Part shown: piece by piece, positions 21,560-30,388 of the stretch
How positions within the stretch are numbered: position 1 is the first letter of the stretch
Layout: the number at the start of each line of letters is the position of its first letter
DNA from: Antrihabitans auranticaus
GTDB lineage: Bacteria > Actinomycetota > Actinomycetes > Mycobacteriales > Mycobacteriaceae
Length of the DNA stretch: 64,000 nt
Assembly: GCF_016481275.1 (NCBI RefSeq)
Contig: NZ_JAEMNW010000003.1
Span: 248,001-312,000, forward strand
Direction of reading: 5' to 3'
Made by a program: the position numbers and the translations under genes
Notes under the pieces: generated by a model
The model's database searches: none
What the model was told of the DNA's origin: nothing
The model's input: only the letters and a program-made list of their open reading frames with translations

Positions 21560-22465
21560 TCAGGTACGAAACGGCGCCGCGGCGGACTCGAAGGCGGCAA
21601 GCACGGCAGCCACCGCCGGGCGCTGGTCCGCGTATGGCCGCGTCGCAAGTTCGTAGACGCGGCCGGCGCGCACGCCGGTGAGGGGAAGCACGACCAGGTG
21701 CGGATTGCCGACAGCGAGTCTCGGTATCAGCGCGACACCCAGACCACTGGCGACCAGCGCCTCGATCACCTTGAAGTCGTTGAGGCGCTGGACAACCCGT
21801 GGTTGGACGCCGGTGACTGTCGCGACCGACTGCAAGACGTCGTCGACCGGAAAACCACCACGAACGCTGAGCCAGTTCTCGTCCGCCAACTCGCTGAGCG
21901 AGACAGACGACTGCCCCGCCAAACGGTGCGTCGCAGCCAGGACCAGGTCGATCGGCTCCCGGAGCAGCACACGGGACGCCACTCGGTCAGAACCGATTGC
22001 CGGCGCTCTGTCGTCACGGTGCGTCAGCACGACGTCGTAATCGGCCAGCAGGCGTGGGACGGCCGAGGACGGCAGATCTTCGTCGCCGACCTCTACGACG
22101 ACACCGGAACTCGCCATTGCCGTGAGCACAGCGGGCGCGAGCAGCGCCGCACCGGACGGAAACATCGCGACCCGCACCCGACCGCGCAGTGAGCCACGGT
22201 AGAGCTCCATTTCCGCAGCGGCGCGGTCAAGCGCGGCCAGAACGTCCTCGGCCCGAACGACGAGCGCATGGCCTGCATCCGTGAGCCGTAGCCGGCGACC
22301 GTCCGGCTCCAGCAACGCAACCCCGGCCTCGCGGGTGAGCACCTTGAGTTGCTGCGAGACCGCGGACGGCGTCATGGACAACGCCGAGGCGGTCGCCGCG
22401 ATCGTTTCGCGATCCGCGAGCTCGCGCAGGATCGCCAACCGGTTGGCGTCGAGGCGCACATTCAT
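21560..22465 (-). CDS. LysR-family transcriptional regulator
   Basis: A 301-residue LysR-type regulator. The N-terminal HTH reads LAILRELADRETIAATASAL then SAVSQQLKVL; a linker helix and a two-lobed periplasmic-binding-like effector domain follow. ATG 22465 has a -10 TAGTTT (22477-22472) ending 6 bases upstream, giving a leaderless message. It is divergent from an EamA transporter across 54 bases, so the transporter is its probable target. CAAT-N5-ATTG (22493-22505 area) is a weak candidate binding dyad. Confidence 0.92.
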   Translation of the reverse strand: MNVRLDANRLAILRELADRETIAATASALSMTPSAVSQQLKVLTREAGVALLEPDGRRLRLTDAGHALVVRAEDVLAALDRAAAEMELYRGSLRGRVRVAMFPSGAALLAPAVLTAMASSGVVVEVGDEDLPSSAVPRLLADYDVVLTHRDDRAPAIGSDRVASRVLLREPIDLVLAATHRLAGQSSVSLSELADENWLSVRGGFPVDDVLQSVATVTGVQPRVVQRLNDFKVIEALVASGLGVALIPRLAVGNPHLVVLPLTGVRAGRVYELATRPYADQRPAVAAVLAAFESAAAPFRT

Positions 22466-22519
22466 GAAGTAAAACTACATGGATACCTCACCAATATTCG
22501 ATTGTCCTGAATTGTTGAC

Positions 22520-23575
22520 ATGGCCACGATTGACCACATGACCACCCGCGACCGCTTGCTCGGCCTGACCGTCGTCGTCATCTGGGGACTGAACTTCATC
22601 GCCATCCGTGCCGGGCTCGACCACTTCCCGCCCTTCTTCTTCGGTGGCCTGCGGTTCTTGGTGATCGCAATTCCAGTAATCCTGTTCATCCCGCGTCCGG
22701 ACGTCCCATTCAGATGGCTGCTGCTGTACGGGGCAGGTTTCGGAATCGCACAGTTCGCGTTTCTGTTCACAGCCATGAATGTCGGCATGCCGACGGGGCT
22801 TGCGTCACTGGTGCTGCAGTCGTCGGCGCCCTTCACGGTCGTACTGGGCGCGGCCCTGCTGCGGGAGAAGGTGCGCACACGGCAGATCGTCGGCCTCCTG
22901 CTGGCCGCGGGCGGCATGCTCGCGATCGGCTGGGACCGTGCGGAGAACGCAACATTGCTGCCTTTGCTGCTGACTCTGCTCGCGGGCCTCGGCTGGGCAT
23001 TCGGCAACATCGGCTCCCGGCTCGCCAAGCCGGCCAACCCACTGCACTTCACGTTGTGGATGGCCGTTGTGCCACCGCTTCCGCTGCTCGCCATCTCGGC
23101 GGCCGTCGAGGGTCCGACGACCGGGTGGCATGCGCTCGCGGAATCACTGCAGCCTTCCGGCTGGATGGCACTCGCCGGGCTGGCCTACATCGTGTTGCTC
23201 GGCACGATCGCCGGGTCCGGACTGTGGACCGCATTGCTGAGCCGGTACCCCGCCGGAACCGTCGCGCCTTTCTCGTTGCTGGTGCCTGTGGTCGGAATCT
23301 CCGCGGCCTGGCTCGTATACGGCGAGCAACCCAGTCTCGCCGCCCTTGCCGGTGGCGTCGTCGTGATCATCGGCGCGGTAACGGCTTCGTCAACTGGCCA
23401 TAAAGGTGCTGCTCAACGGAGTAGAACACTTGTTGGGGAGCAAACCGTATTGGAGGCGCCGTGGAGTGGCTCACGGATCCTGGGTACGCCACCAGCCGTT
23501 GGGTCTTCCAGCGCACTCTCGCCTTCGTCTACCTCGTCGCGTTTCTCGCCGCAGCCCTGCAGTTCCGCGCCCTGA
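22520..23575 (+). CDS. EamA/DMT-superfamily transporter with a long C-terminal overlap
   Basis: Drug/metabolite exporter with ten predicted helices in two EamA repeats (about residues 10-140 and 155-290); the first begins LLGLTVVVIWGLNFIAIRAG. The transporter fold ends near ITGAVTAS-like residues (GAVTASSTGHK). The last 55 or so residues are Ser/Pro-rich, show no membrane segment, and overlap the next gene by 115 bases. That tail may come from loss of an original stop. ATG 22520 lacks a clear ribosome site; ATG 22538 is possible. Likely regulated by the divergent LysR gene. Confidence 0.85.
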   Translation: MATIDHMTTRDRLLGLTVVVIWGLNFIAIRAGLDHFPPFFFGGLRFLVIAIPVILFIPRPDVPFRWLLLYGAGFGIAQFAFLFTAMNVGMPTGLASLVLQSSAPFTVVLGAALLREKVRTRQIVGLLLAAGGMLAIGWDRAENATLLPLLLTLLAGLGWAFGNIGSRLAKPANPLHFTLWMAVVPPLPLLAISAAVEGPTTGWHALAESLQPSGWMALAGLAYIVLLGTIAGSGLWTALLSRYPAGTVAPFSLLVPVVGISAAWLVYGEQPSLAALAGGVVVIIGAVTASSTGHKGAAQRSRTLVGEQTVLEAPWSGSRILGTPPAVGSSSALSPSSTSSRFSPQPCSSAP

Positions 23576-24885
23576 TCGGGCAACGCGGCCTGACCCCTGT
23601 CCCCCGCTATCTCGAGTACACCGAATTCCGGGATGCACCAAGCCTTTTCCACTATCGCTACTCCGACCGAATCTTCGCCGCGACGGCCTGGGTCGGGGTA
23701 GCGATAGCCGGAATCGCGCTGTTCGGCATTACCGAAGCAATACCGCTGTGGGCGTCGATGCTGGTGTGGGCAGTGCTCTGGATCCTCTACATGTCGATCG
23801 TCAACGTGGGGCAGATCTGGTACGGATTCGGTTGGGAGTCCTTGCTTCTCGAAGTCGGCTTCCTCGCGATCTTTCTGGGAAACGCCTCGACCGAAGCACC
23901 GGTACTCGTGCTGTTCCTGCTGCGCTGGGTGCTGTTCCGACTCGAATTCGGTGCCGGCCTGATCAAGTTGCGCGGCGACCCCTGCTGGCGAAACCTCACC
24001 TGCCTCTACTACCACCACGAAACACAGCCACTGCCCGGACCGTTCAGCTGGCACTTCCATCACCTGCCGAAACCGTTGCACCGCATGGAGGTAGCCGCCA
24101 ATCACTTCACGCAGCTCGTGGTGCCGTTCGGGCTGTTCGCGCCACAGCCCATCGCGAGCGTCGCGGCCGCCATCATCGTCGTGACCCAGCTGTGGCTCAT
24201 GCTGAGCGGAAACTTCTCGTGGCTCAACGGTTTGACGATCGTGCTCGCGCTCTCGGTCATCGAGGGTTCGTGGTGGAATCGCATTCTGTCGATCGACGCA
24301 CCTGCCGACCCGGACCCGCTGCCGCACTGGCACGTCGGAATAGGGATCGCCGTGGCGGTTATCGTCGCGGTGCTCAGTTTCTGGCCCGTGCGCAACATGC
24401 TGTCGAGCAAGCAGCTGATGAATCACAGCTTCGACCCGCTGCACCTGGTCAATACCTATGGCGCTTTCGGCAGCGTGACCCACACCCGTTTCGAGGTCGT
24501 CATCTCCGGCACCGCGGCTCGCGAGAACCTCGCCGAAGCCGAGTGGAAGGAATACGAGTTCAAAGGAAAACCGGGCGATCTCGCGCGCCGGCCACGCCAG
24601 ATCGCGCCCTACCACCTGCGGCTCGATTGGCTGATGTGGTTCGCGGCGATATCGCCGACCTACGCTGGGCCGTGGCTCCTACCGCTGGCGAACAAACTTC
24701 TGCAGGGTGACCGGACGACTCTGAAGCTGTTCCGTATCAACCCATTTCCCGATGCGCCACCCGCCTACATCAGGGCGACCATGTACGAGTACCGATTTAC
24801 CGACCGGCAGGAACGGCGCAGTACCGGCAAGTGGTGGAACCGCACCTACATCGACGAATACCTACGGCCGGTCAGCCTCGACTGA
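23461..24885 (+). CDS. Lipase maturation factor (LMF1)-family membrane protein
   Basis: A polytopic membrane protein of 474 residues. The family is recognised from YGFGWESLLLEVGFLAIFLG, LLRWVLFRLEFGAGLIKLRG followed by DPCWRNLTCLYYHHETQPLP, and the C-terminal EYEFKGKPGD with YHLRLDWLMWFAA. In animals LMF1 folds secreted lipases; bacterial members have no established role. The GTG start follows GGAGG (23453-23457). It begins within the 3' end of the EamA gene, so the two are probably cotranscribed. Confidence 0.88.
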   Translation: MEWLTDPGYATSRWVFQRTLAFVYLVAFLAAALQFRALIGQRGLTPVPRYLEYTEFRDAPSLFHYRYSDRIFAATAWVGVAIAGIALFGITEAIPLWASMLVWAVLWILYMSIVNVGQIWYGFGWESLLLEVGFLAIFLGNASTEAPVLVLFLLRWVLFRLEFGAGLIKLRGDPCWRNLTCLYYHHETQPLPGPFSWHFHHLPKPLHRMEVAANHFTQLVVPFGLFAPQPIASVAAAIIVVTQLWLMLSGNFSWLNGLTIVLALSVIEGSWWNRILSIDAPADPDPLPHWHVGIGIAVAVIVAVLSFWPVRNMLSSKQLMNHSFDPLHLVNTYGAFGSVTHTRFEVVISGTAARENLAEAEWKEYEFKGKPGDLARRPRQIAPYHLRLDWLMWFAAISPTYAGPWLLPLANKLLQGDRTTLKLFRINPFPDAPPAYIRATMYEYRFTDRQERRSTGKWWNRTYIDEYLRPVSLD

Positions 24886-24907
24886 GCACTGACCGGCCCA
24901 CGGTCGG

Positions 24908-25351
24908 CTAGGCCGAACCGCATTCCTTCATGCCGTAATCGGTGGCGAGCTCATCGGCCTTTTCGAGCGGGTTGTCGCCCTGGCCGATCTCGTCCGGGCT
25001 CAGGTTGTCGATCTTGTCGGCGCCGGCCTCGACCTCGTCGTAGATGGCATCGACGGTCTGCGCATCGCCCTCGGGCGGGGTGAGTGCACGCAGCTTCACG
25101 AGCTGCTCACGCAGACCCGAGACGATCGCGTCCTTGAAGTCGGCGAGATCGGCTTCGTTCGAGGGATCCAAATCCTTGGTGTCCTCGTCGAACTGGGTTT
25201 CCAGTTCCTTGCAGATGTTGTCGGCCGACGTGATGTATTCGGCCTTCGTCGGCGCTTCGGCCTTCGCGTCCGAGCTCGAATCCGAGCTACAACCTGTCGC
25301 GACCGCCACACAGAGTGCGAACAGCGGGACCGCAATGATTCTTGACCGCAT
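24908..25351 (-). CDS. Small lipoprotein, paralogue A
   Basis: A 147-residue predicted lipoprotein: signal RSRIIAVPLFALCVAVATGC with the lipidated cysteine in ATGC, then a Ser/Asp-rich linker. The mature part has two further cysteines (DNICKEL and MKECGSA) that could form a disulfide, and the phrase LRALTPPEGDAQT shared with the adjacent paralogue. I recognise no functional family. ATG 25351 follows GAGGAAA. The gene is downstream of its paralogue on the same strand, separated by a strong hairpin. Confidence 0.75.
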   Translation of the reverse strand: MRSRIIAVPLFALCVAVATGCSSDSSSDAKAEAPTKAEYITSADNICKELETQFDEDTKDLDPSNEADLADFKDAIVSGLREQLVKLRALTPPEGDAQTVDAIYDEVEAGADKIDNLSPDEIGQGDNPLEKADELATDYGMKECGSA

Positions 25352-25388
25352 TGGTTTCCTCTCGAGGAATTCAGTGAAACGGCGAAAT

Positions 25389-25420
25389 GCCCGACTCACC
25401 CGGTGGGTGCGAAGTCGGGC
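25389..25420. terminator. Long hairpin between the two lipoprotein genes
   Basis: GCCCGACTCACCC (25389-25401) pairs with GGGTG (25405-25409) and AGTCGGGC (25413-25420): a 13-bp stem with a 3-base loop and a 3-base bulge. It lies between the stop of paralogue B and the start of paralogue A, and could end the first message or be part of the duplicated upstream region. Confidence 0.5.
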
Positions 25421-25446
25421 AAATCGTAACCGGCAGGACGTTTCGG

Positions 25447-25959
25447 TCAGGAACCGCAGACGGTGAAGCCGTACTCCTGGGCCTTCTGGTCAGCCGCTTC
25501 GAACGGGTCGTCGATCGAAAGAAGCTGGCTCGGCGGTGTCGACTCGATGGTGTCGGCGACGCCTTCGAGCTCGGTGTAGACGTCATCGAGAGTGTCTTCG
25601 TCGCCTTCGGGCGGGGTCAGGTCACGCAACTGGTCGGCGTGGTCGCGAATCGACTCGGTAACGGTCTCCTGGAACTGGACAATGTCGCCCTCGGGCGAAG
25701 TGTCTTCGATTCCGGACGCTGCTTCCTGGAACTCCGCCTGCAGGCTGGTGCAGATGGCGTCGGCCTCGACGATGTATTCCTCTTTGGTCGGCGCATCGGC
25801 TGCGGCGGCGCTGGTGGTCGCTGCGGCGCGGCTCGTCGTCTGCGAAGAACTGGGCTTGTCGGTCTTCGTCGGCTCGCTGTCTTTGGAATCCGAACCACAG
25901 GCCGTGGCCGCTACGACACATAGCGCGAACAACGGAACCGCAATGATTTTCGAACGCAT
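25447..25959 (-). CDS. Small lipoprotein, paralogue B
   Basis: A 170-residue paralogue of the neighbouring lipoprotein: signal MRSKIIAVPLFALCVVAATAC with lipidation at the cysteine of ATAC; a longer Ser/Thr/Ala linker; the shared core APTKEEYIVEADAICTSL and LRDLTPPEGDEDT; and the C-terminal cysteine in FTVCGS. The last cysteine and that in DAICTSL are conserved in both copies. ATG 25959 follows GAGAGGAC. Function unknown; extracytoplasmic. Confidence 0.75.
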   Translation of the reverse strand: MRSKIIAVPLFALCVVAATACGSDSKDSEPTKTDKPSSSQTTSRAAATTSAAAADAPTKEEYIVEADAICTSLQAEFQEAASGIEDTSPEGDIVQFQETVTESIRDHADQLRDLTPPEGDEDTLDDVYTELEGVADTIESTPPSQLLSIDDPFEAADQKAQEYGFTVCGS

Positions 25960-26149
25960 GGACGTCCTCTCGGAGATGGGTACCGGGCCCCGCGAGCTTC
26001 GCGTTGGTAAGCCGGGTGCAAAAGTCCGGCAAAGCGTAACCGCAGCCGGCCGCGAATGCCTAGCTATTCCGGGGTTGACGGGTCGAGGATCGGCTGTGGT
26101 GTGGCCCGCAAAGTCGGTGTTGTGAATGCGGCTGTGCCAAACTCGGCGC

Positions 26150-27439
26150 ATGGCGAGAACCGACAAGACGCGTGCGCGCTGGCGCCGACGGACGGAGCGT
26201 TCGGGCGGCGTCACTTTCCGCGGGCGCGTTGCTCTCCGCGCCGCATCGACGGCGTCCTGGGCGTCACAGAAAGCCGGACGCGGCAAGGGTTCGATGATCG
26301 GCGGCCTCATCGCGCTGAAGATCGACAAGACGATCATGACGCAACTCGCACAGGGCCGGCGGACCGTCGTGGTTACCGGGACGAACGGCAAGTCGACCAC
26401 GACACGGATGACGGCCGCGGCACTCGCGACCGTCGGCGATGTCGCGACGCAAGCCGACGGCGCCAATATGGACGCCGGCATCGTCGCCGCACTGAACGTC
26501 GACAAGGCCGCTCGCCTCGCTGCTCTCGAGGTCGACGAACTGCATGTACCGCACGTGTGCGACGCCGTCGAACCTGCCGCGGTGGTCCTGCTCAATCTCA
26601 GCCGCGACCAGCTCGACCGGGTCGGCGAGATCAACATGATCGAGCGCCGGCTACGTGCCGGTTTGGGCAGACATCCGACGACCACGGTGGTCGCGAACTG
26701 CGACGACGTCCTGATGACTTCTGCAGCCTACGACTCGCCGAACGTCGTGTGGGTCGCCGCGGGTGGCGGCTGGGCAAGCGATTCCGCGAGTTGTCCGCGA
26801 TCCGGTGAACCGATCGTGTGGGACGGCGTCCACTGGCGTAGTACGGGTGCCGATTTCGAGCGCCCCGCCCCCGACTGGTGGCTCGACGACGAACATCTCT
26901 ACGGCCCCGATGGCCTGAAACTGAAAATGGCGCTCGCCCTGCCGGGCAAGGCGAACCGCGGCAACGCGGCGCAGGCGGTCGCAGCAGCGGTCGCACTCGG
27001 CGCCGACCCCGCAGCGGCGGTCGCCGCAGCCGCGTCCGTCCAGGAGGTCGCTGGTCGGTACAGCACTGTTCAGGTCGGCGCGCACAACGTGCGGATGCTG
27101 CTCGCCAAGAACCCAGCTGGCTGGCAGGAAGCACTGTCGATGATCGACCACTCCGTCGACGGACTCGTGATTTCGGTCAACGGCCAGGTGCCCGACGGCG
27201 AGGACCTCTCCTGGCTGTGGGATGTGAAGTTCGAGCACTTCGAGGGTGTTCAGGTCGTCGCCGCGGGCGAGCGCGCCACTGACCTCGCCGTTCGACTGAC
27301 GTACGCCGGTGTCGAGCACACGACCGTCGCGGATCCCGTGCGCGCGATCGCGTCGTGTCCGCCGGGACGGGTCGAGGTACTGGCCAACTACACCTCGTTC
27401 CGCGATCTCAACCGGGCTCTGGAGGCTCGCAATGGGTGA
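26150..27439 (+). CDS. murT: MurT, ligase subunit of lipid II isoglutaminyl synthase
   Basis: With GatD it amidates the alpha-carboxyl of D-glutamate in lipid II. The roughly 429-residue protein has the Mur ligase ATP loop TGTNGKST (76-83), central-domain motifs LLNLSRDQLDR, and the C-terminal DUF1727 domain. The zinc ribbon normally inserted in MurT is degenerate: a single cysteine (SCPRSG) where four are usual. ATG 26150 is preferred to 26126 by comparison with the family; a weak -10 precedes it. It overlaps gatD by 8 bases. Confidence 0.92.
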   Translation: MARTDKTRARWRRRTERSGGVTFRGRVALRAASTASWASQKAGRGKGSMIGGLIALKIDKTIMTQLAQGRRTVVVTGTNGKSTTTRMTAAALATVGDVATQADGANMDAGIVAALNVDKAARLAALEVDELHVPHVCDAVEPAAVVLLNLSRDQLDRVGEINMIERRLRAGLGRHPTTTVVANCDDVLMTSAAYDSPNVVWVAAGGGWASDSASCPRSGEPIVWDGVHWRSTGADFERPAPDWWLDDEHLYGPDGLKLKMALALPGKANRGNAAQAVAAAVALGADPAAAVAAAASVQEVAGRYSTVQVGAHNVRMLLAKNPAGWQEALSMIDHSVDGLVISVNGQVPDGEDLSWLWDVKFEHFEGVQVVAAGERATDLAVRLTYAGVEHTTVADPVRAIASCPPGRVEVLANYTSFRDLNRALEARNG

Positions 27440-28145
27440 ATCGACAGTCCGGATCGGCCTCGTCCTGCCCGACGTGATGGGCACGTACGGCGATGGCGGC
27501 AACGCTCTCATCCTGCGGCAGCGCCTGCGGCTTCGCGGCTACGACGCCGAGATCGTCGAAATCACGCTCAACGACCCCGTGCCCGAATCGCTCGACGCCT
27601 ACACGCTCGGTGGCGCCGAAGACTCTGCCCAGCGCCTCGCGACCCGGCATCTGCAGCGCTACCCGGGTCTGCAAAAGGCCGCCGAACGCGGCACACCGGT
27701 ACTGGCGATCTGCGCGGCAATTCAAGTGCTCGGCCACTGGTACGAAACCTCGAGCGGGGAACGCGTCGACGGCGTGTCGATGCTCGACTGCACGACCGCC
27801 CCGCAGGCGACCCGGTCCATCGGCGAGGTCATCACCTCGCCCACGATCGACGGCCTCACCGAACCGCTGACAGGTTTCGAAAACCATCGTGGCGGAACAA
27901 CTTTGGGCAGCGACGCGAAGGGCCTCGCCCGCGTCACACACGGCGTCGGCAACGGCGTCGGCGACGGGCTCGAAGGGGTCGTACAGGGGTCTGTGATCGG
28001 CACCTACATGCATGGTCCAGCACTGGCTCGGAACCCCGAACTTGCCGACCTGATCCTTGCGCGCGCGCTCGGCGTCACCGAACTGGCGCCGTTGGATCTA
28101 CCCGAAGTCACACAGTTGCGCCGGGAACGTTTGCGGGCACGGTAA
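27432..28145 (+). CDS. gatD: GatD, glutaminase subunit of lipid II isoglutaminyl synthase
   Basis: CobQ-like class I glutamine amidotransferase supplying ammonia to MurT. The 237-residue protein begins VRIGLVLPDVMGTYGDGGNA, has the nucleophile cysteine in LAICAAIQVLG (C94) and the catalytic histidine in TYMHGPALARNP (H194). ATG 27432 has GGAGG 6 bases upstream and overlaps the end of murT, ensuring equal synthesis of the two subunits. The murT-gatD order is standard. Confidence 0.95.
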   Translation: MGESTVRIGLVLPDVMGTYGDGGNALILRQRLRLRGYDAEIVEITLNDPVPESLDAYTLGGAEDSAQRLATRHLQRYPGLQKAAERGTPVLAICAAIQVLGHWYETSSGERVDGVSMLDCTTAPQATRSIGEVITSPTIDGLTEPLTGFENHRGGTTLGSDAKGLARVTHGVGNGVGDGLEGVVQGSVIGTYMHGPALARNPELADLILARALGVTELAPLDLPEVTQLRRERLRAR

Positions 28146-28185
28146 CCCATGGTGAGGGGCCGAGCGCGGGAGTACGGTCGGGTAG

Positions 28186-28284
28186 ATGGGCAGTGCAGAA
28201 AACATCGCGGTCATTCTGTGGAACGCCATGTTCGGCGTGCTACGGGAACTTCAGTCCGGCTCGGCCGGACTGTGGCCGCTGTAA
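28186..28284 (+). CDS. Possible 32-residue small protein
   Basis: The frame MGSAENIAVILWNAMFGVLR ending LQSGSAGLWPL begins at ATG 28186. A TACGGT (28173-28178) ends exactly 7 bases before the ATG, fitting a leaderless promoter as at other genes here. The sequence is amphipathic/hydrophobic in its first half and ends with Gly/Ser-rich residues. No family recognised. It sits alone between gatD and the convergent isomerase-like gene. Confidence 0.4.
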   Translation: MGSAENIAVILWNAMFGVLRELQSGSAGLWPL

Positions 28285-28305
28285 AACCGGGCCTCGCACC
28301 ACCTG

Positions 28306-29007
28306 CTAGGGCGTAATCGCCAGGGCGAGCGCGTCTTTCAGTGCCGCGCGGTCGCCGTCGAACTGCGCCTCGGGCGCGTCGAGCAACGCGATTCGCTTCC
28401 AGATTCCCAGGTACAGCGTCGCTGCCGGGGCGCGGACGGTCACCGCGGGCTCGCCGTCACCGAGTGTCCACTCCCCCGGAACGTCGGTTGCGATCAGCCG
28501 CACGGCTGCCGCGACAGCGCCCGAGCGTCCGAGCCGAATCTGGCGCGGATAGAACATGTCGACGACTTCGGAAACACCGTCAGCAGCGAAGTCCGCATCG
28601 AACTTCACGTCGTACAGGTTCAGCGCATTCGCCACGTCCCAGTGATGAATTGCGTGCTCGTGTGCCTGCCGCCGGATCCAGAACCCCGCCGTCCGTGGCG
28701 GCGGGCCGAAGTTCCAGCACGGCTCGTCCGGATGGATCGAGCGAATCGCGATCAGGTGATCCGGCACGCTGTCGACGAAGTCGGCGATCGGGTGCGTTCC
28801 CGGTTCGGGGACCTCCGCACGATCTCGCGTTCGCAGGACAGCACGCACCCAGCGATGATTCGACCACATGTGTCCGAACAGGTCCGCGACCGTCCAGCCC
28901 GGACAACTCGGAACGGGTGCGTCGGGTTTCGAACCCTCGGACACCGCAATTTCCTGCAGTGCCAACAGGTCGGTGCGAAACCGATCATGAAAGGTCGAGT
29001 CGTCCAT
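28306..29007 (-). CDS. Maleylpyruvate isomerase / mycothiol-dependent family protein
   Basis: A DinB/MDMPI-type protein of 233 residues; relatives use mycothiol as thiol cofactor. The family is seen from VPSCPGWTVADLFGHMWSNH and RRQAHEHAIHHWDVANAL, whose histidines (H in FGHMW and the HEHAIHHWD cluster) match the metal site of the fold, and from the C-terminal MDMPI_C-type region. Substrate unknown. ATG 29007 is preferred to GTG 29010 because TACTCT (29019-29014) ends 6 bases upstream, giving a leaderless start. Confidence 0.85.
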   Translation of the reverse strand: MDDSTFHDRFRTDLLALQEIAVSEGSKPDAPVPSCPGWTVADLFGHMWSNHRWVRAVLRTRDRAEVPEPGTHPIADFVDSVPDHLIAIRSIHPDEPCWNFGPPPRTAGFWIRRQAHEHAIHHWDVANALNLYDVKFDADFAADGVSEVVDMFYPRQIRLGRSGAVAAAVRLIATDVPGEWTLGDGEPAVTVRAPAATLYLGIWKRIALLDAPEAQFDGDRAALKDALALAITP

Positions 29008-29105
29008 CACGTCAGAGTACGCAAGTGACGCTGGACACCATGATCACGGACCGAAACGCCTCGTATATCCCCAGGTCGCCACCTATTCGGTGGTATCACG
29101 GACAC

Positions 29106-29309
29106 ATGGTTTGCAATTCCTGCGCAACCGACACCGACCACTGCCACGGAACATTGATCGTGCACACGGGGCACATCGTCGAGTGCACGCACGAGGGCTG
29201 CATCGATTTCGACACCGCGCGACACGGATTCATCGTCGATTGCTTCGATCTCGCCAGCGGCTGCATCTGCCAGGCACTGGCGCGCGGCAGGGTGCCACGC
29301 GCGTCCTAG
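29106..29309 (+). CDS. Small Cys/His-rich protein (67 residues), possible zinc binder
   Basis: From ATG 29106 the frame reads MVCNSCATDTDHCHGTLIVH and continues with VECTHEGCIDFD and VVDCFDLASGCICQ. Eight cysteines include CNSC, C-x-H and CTHEGC, the spacing of a zinc ribbon or treble-clef-like fold. I recall similar short proteins in related genera but no named function. TATCAC ends 6 bases before the ATG, a weak leaderless -10. It is convergent with hadAB and divergent from the MDMPI-type gene. Confidence 0.7.
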   Translation: MVCNSCATDTDHCHGTLIVHTGHIVECTHEGCIDFDTARHGFIVDCFDLASGCICQALARGRVPRAS

Positions 29310-29329
29310 CCCGAACGGCGGAACCGATC

Positions 29330-30388
29330 TCAGCTGAATCGGACGTCGGCGGTGGCCCGGCCGAAGATCTTGTTGCCGTCGGATTTGGCGATGATCGAGA
29401 CGACCGCCGAGCGCGTGTCGGGATCCAGCGATTTCACGCGGCCGCTGAATTCGACGTGCCCCGCGCGGTGCGGATCGACGAGCGTGAAGCTCGAGAAACG
29501 TACGCGGTAGCTGGTCACGGCCGCCGGGTCGCCGAGCCACTGGGTGACGTAACCCGCGCCGAGCCCCATCGTCAGCATTCCGTGCGCAACCACGTTGGGC
29601 AATCCAGCAAGCTGGGCAACGTGGTCACTCCAGTGGATCGGATTGGCGTCACCCGCAACGCCCGCATAGTTGACGAGGTCACCACGAGTCAGCGTGATCG
29701 TCCTGGTCGGTAGTTCGTCGCCGACGGAGACCTCTTCGAATCGTGCGGTCCGTGGCGTGCGCGTAAAGATCTCGCCGGTGCCGGGCTCGGTCGCGGGCGT
29801 GGGTGGCACGGTCGGCGGGGCGGTGGTCGAGGCAGGCTGCGCCGAGTTGCTCAAGTTCGCGAACGACTGGCCGTGCATGATCACCTCTTCGACCGCGCGC
29901 GTAATTTCCGCATCGAGTCCATCGCCGCCACGACCGACGAGTGTGGTGCGCGTGACCATCACGAGCTCGTTCTTCTGATCGGTGATGATGTTCTTGGTGA
30001 CCATCATGTCGTTGCCCGCGACCTGGCGGTACGACTCCAGGTAGACATCGCTCGTGAGCTGGTCGCCTGCGACGACCGGTTTGTGGAACTCGAGAATCTG
30101 GTCGGCCTGCAGTACCTGGCTCAGGTCGTAGCCTGCCGCAACCGTCTCGAACAGTCGCCGCTGCGACAACATGCCCGCCACGGACACGAAGGTCAGCGGG
30201 GCCAGCAGACCGTCGTAGCCGAGTTCGTAGGCAGCATCCTCGCTCCAGTGCGCAGCGTGGTAGTCCTGCACGGCTCGCGCGAACTCGCGGATCTTCTCGC
30301 GTCCGACCTCGTAATAGTCGTCTGCCCGATAGTGATGACCCACAAGCGCGAGTGCCTGCGCGGGGTCGAAGGTCGATTCCATCGTCAC
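29330..30388 (-). CDS. Fused HadA/HadB-type (3R)-hydroxyacyl dehydratase
   Basis: Double hot-dog protein of 352 residues. The N-terminal half (1-160) resembles the substrate-binding HadA subunit ([20 protein letters not shown]). The C-terminal half (from about 200) is a MaoC-like HadB unit with the catalytic region [16 protein letters not shown] and [17 protein letters not shown] Pro/Thr-rich linker joins them. Such dehydratases act in fatty-acid synthase II elongation of mycolic precursors, or on related acyl-CoAs. The GTG at 30388 overlaps the recR stop by 4 bases (GTGA); ATG 30382 is the alternative. Transcribed with ybaB and recR. Confidence 0.85.
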   Translation of the reverse strand: MTMESTFDPAQALALVGHHYRADDYYEVGREKIREFARAVQDYHAAHWSEDAAYELGYDGLLAPLTFVSVAGMLSQRRLFETVAAGYDLSQVLQADQILEFHKPVVAGDQLTSDVYLESYRQVAGNDMMVTKNIITDQKNELVMVTRTTLVGRGGDGLDAEITRAVEEVIMHGQSFANLSNSAQPASTTAPPTVPPTPATEPGTGEIFTRTPRTARFEEVSVGDELPTRTITLTRGDLVNYAGVAGDANPIHWSDHVAQLAGLPNVVAHGMLTMGLGAGYVTQWLGDPAAVTSYRVRFSSFTLVDPHRAGHVEFSGRVKSLDPDTRSAVVSIIAKSDGNKIFGRATADVRFS

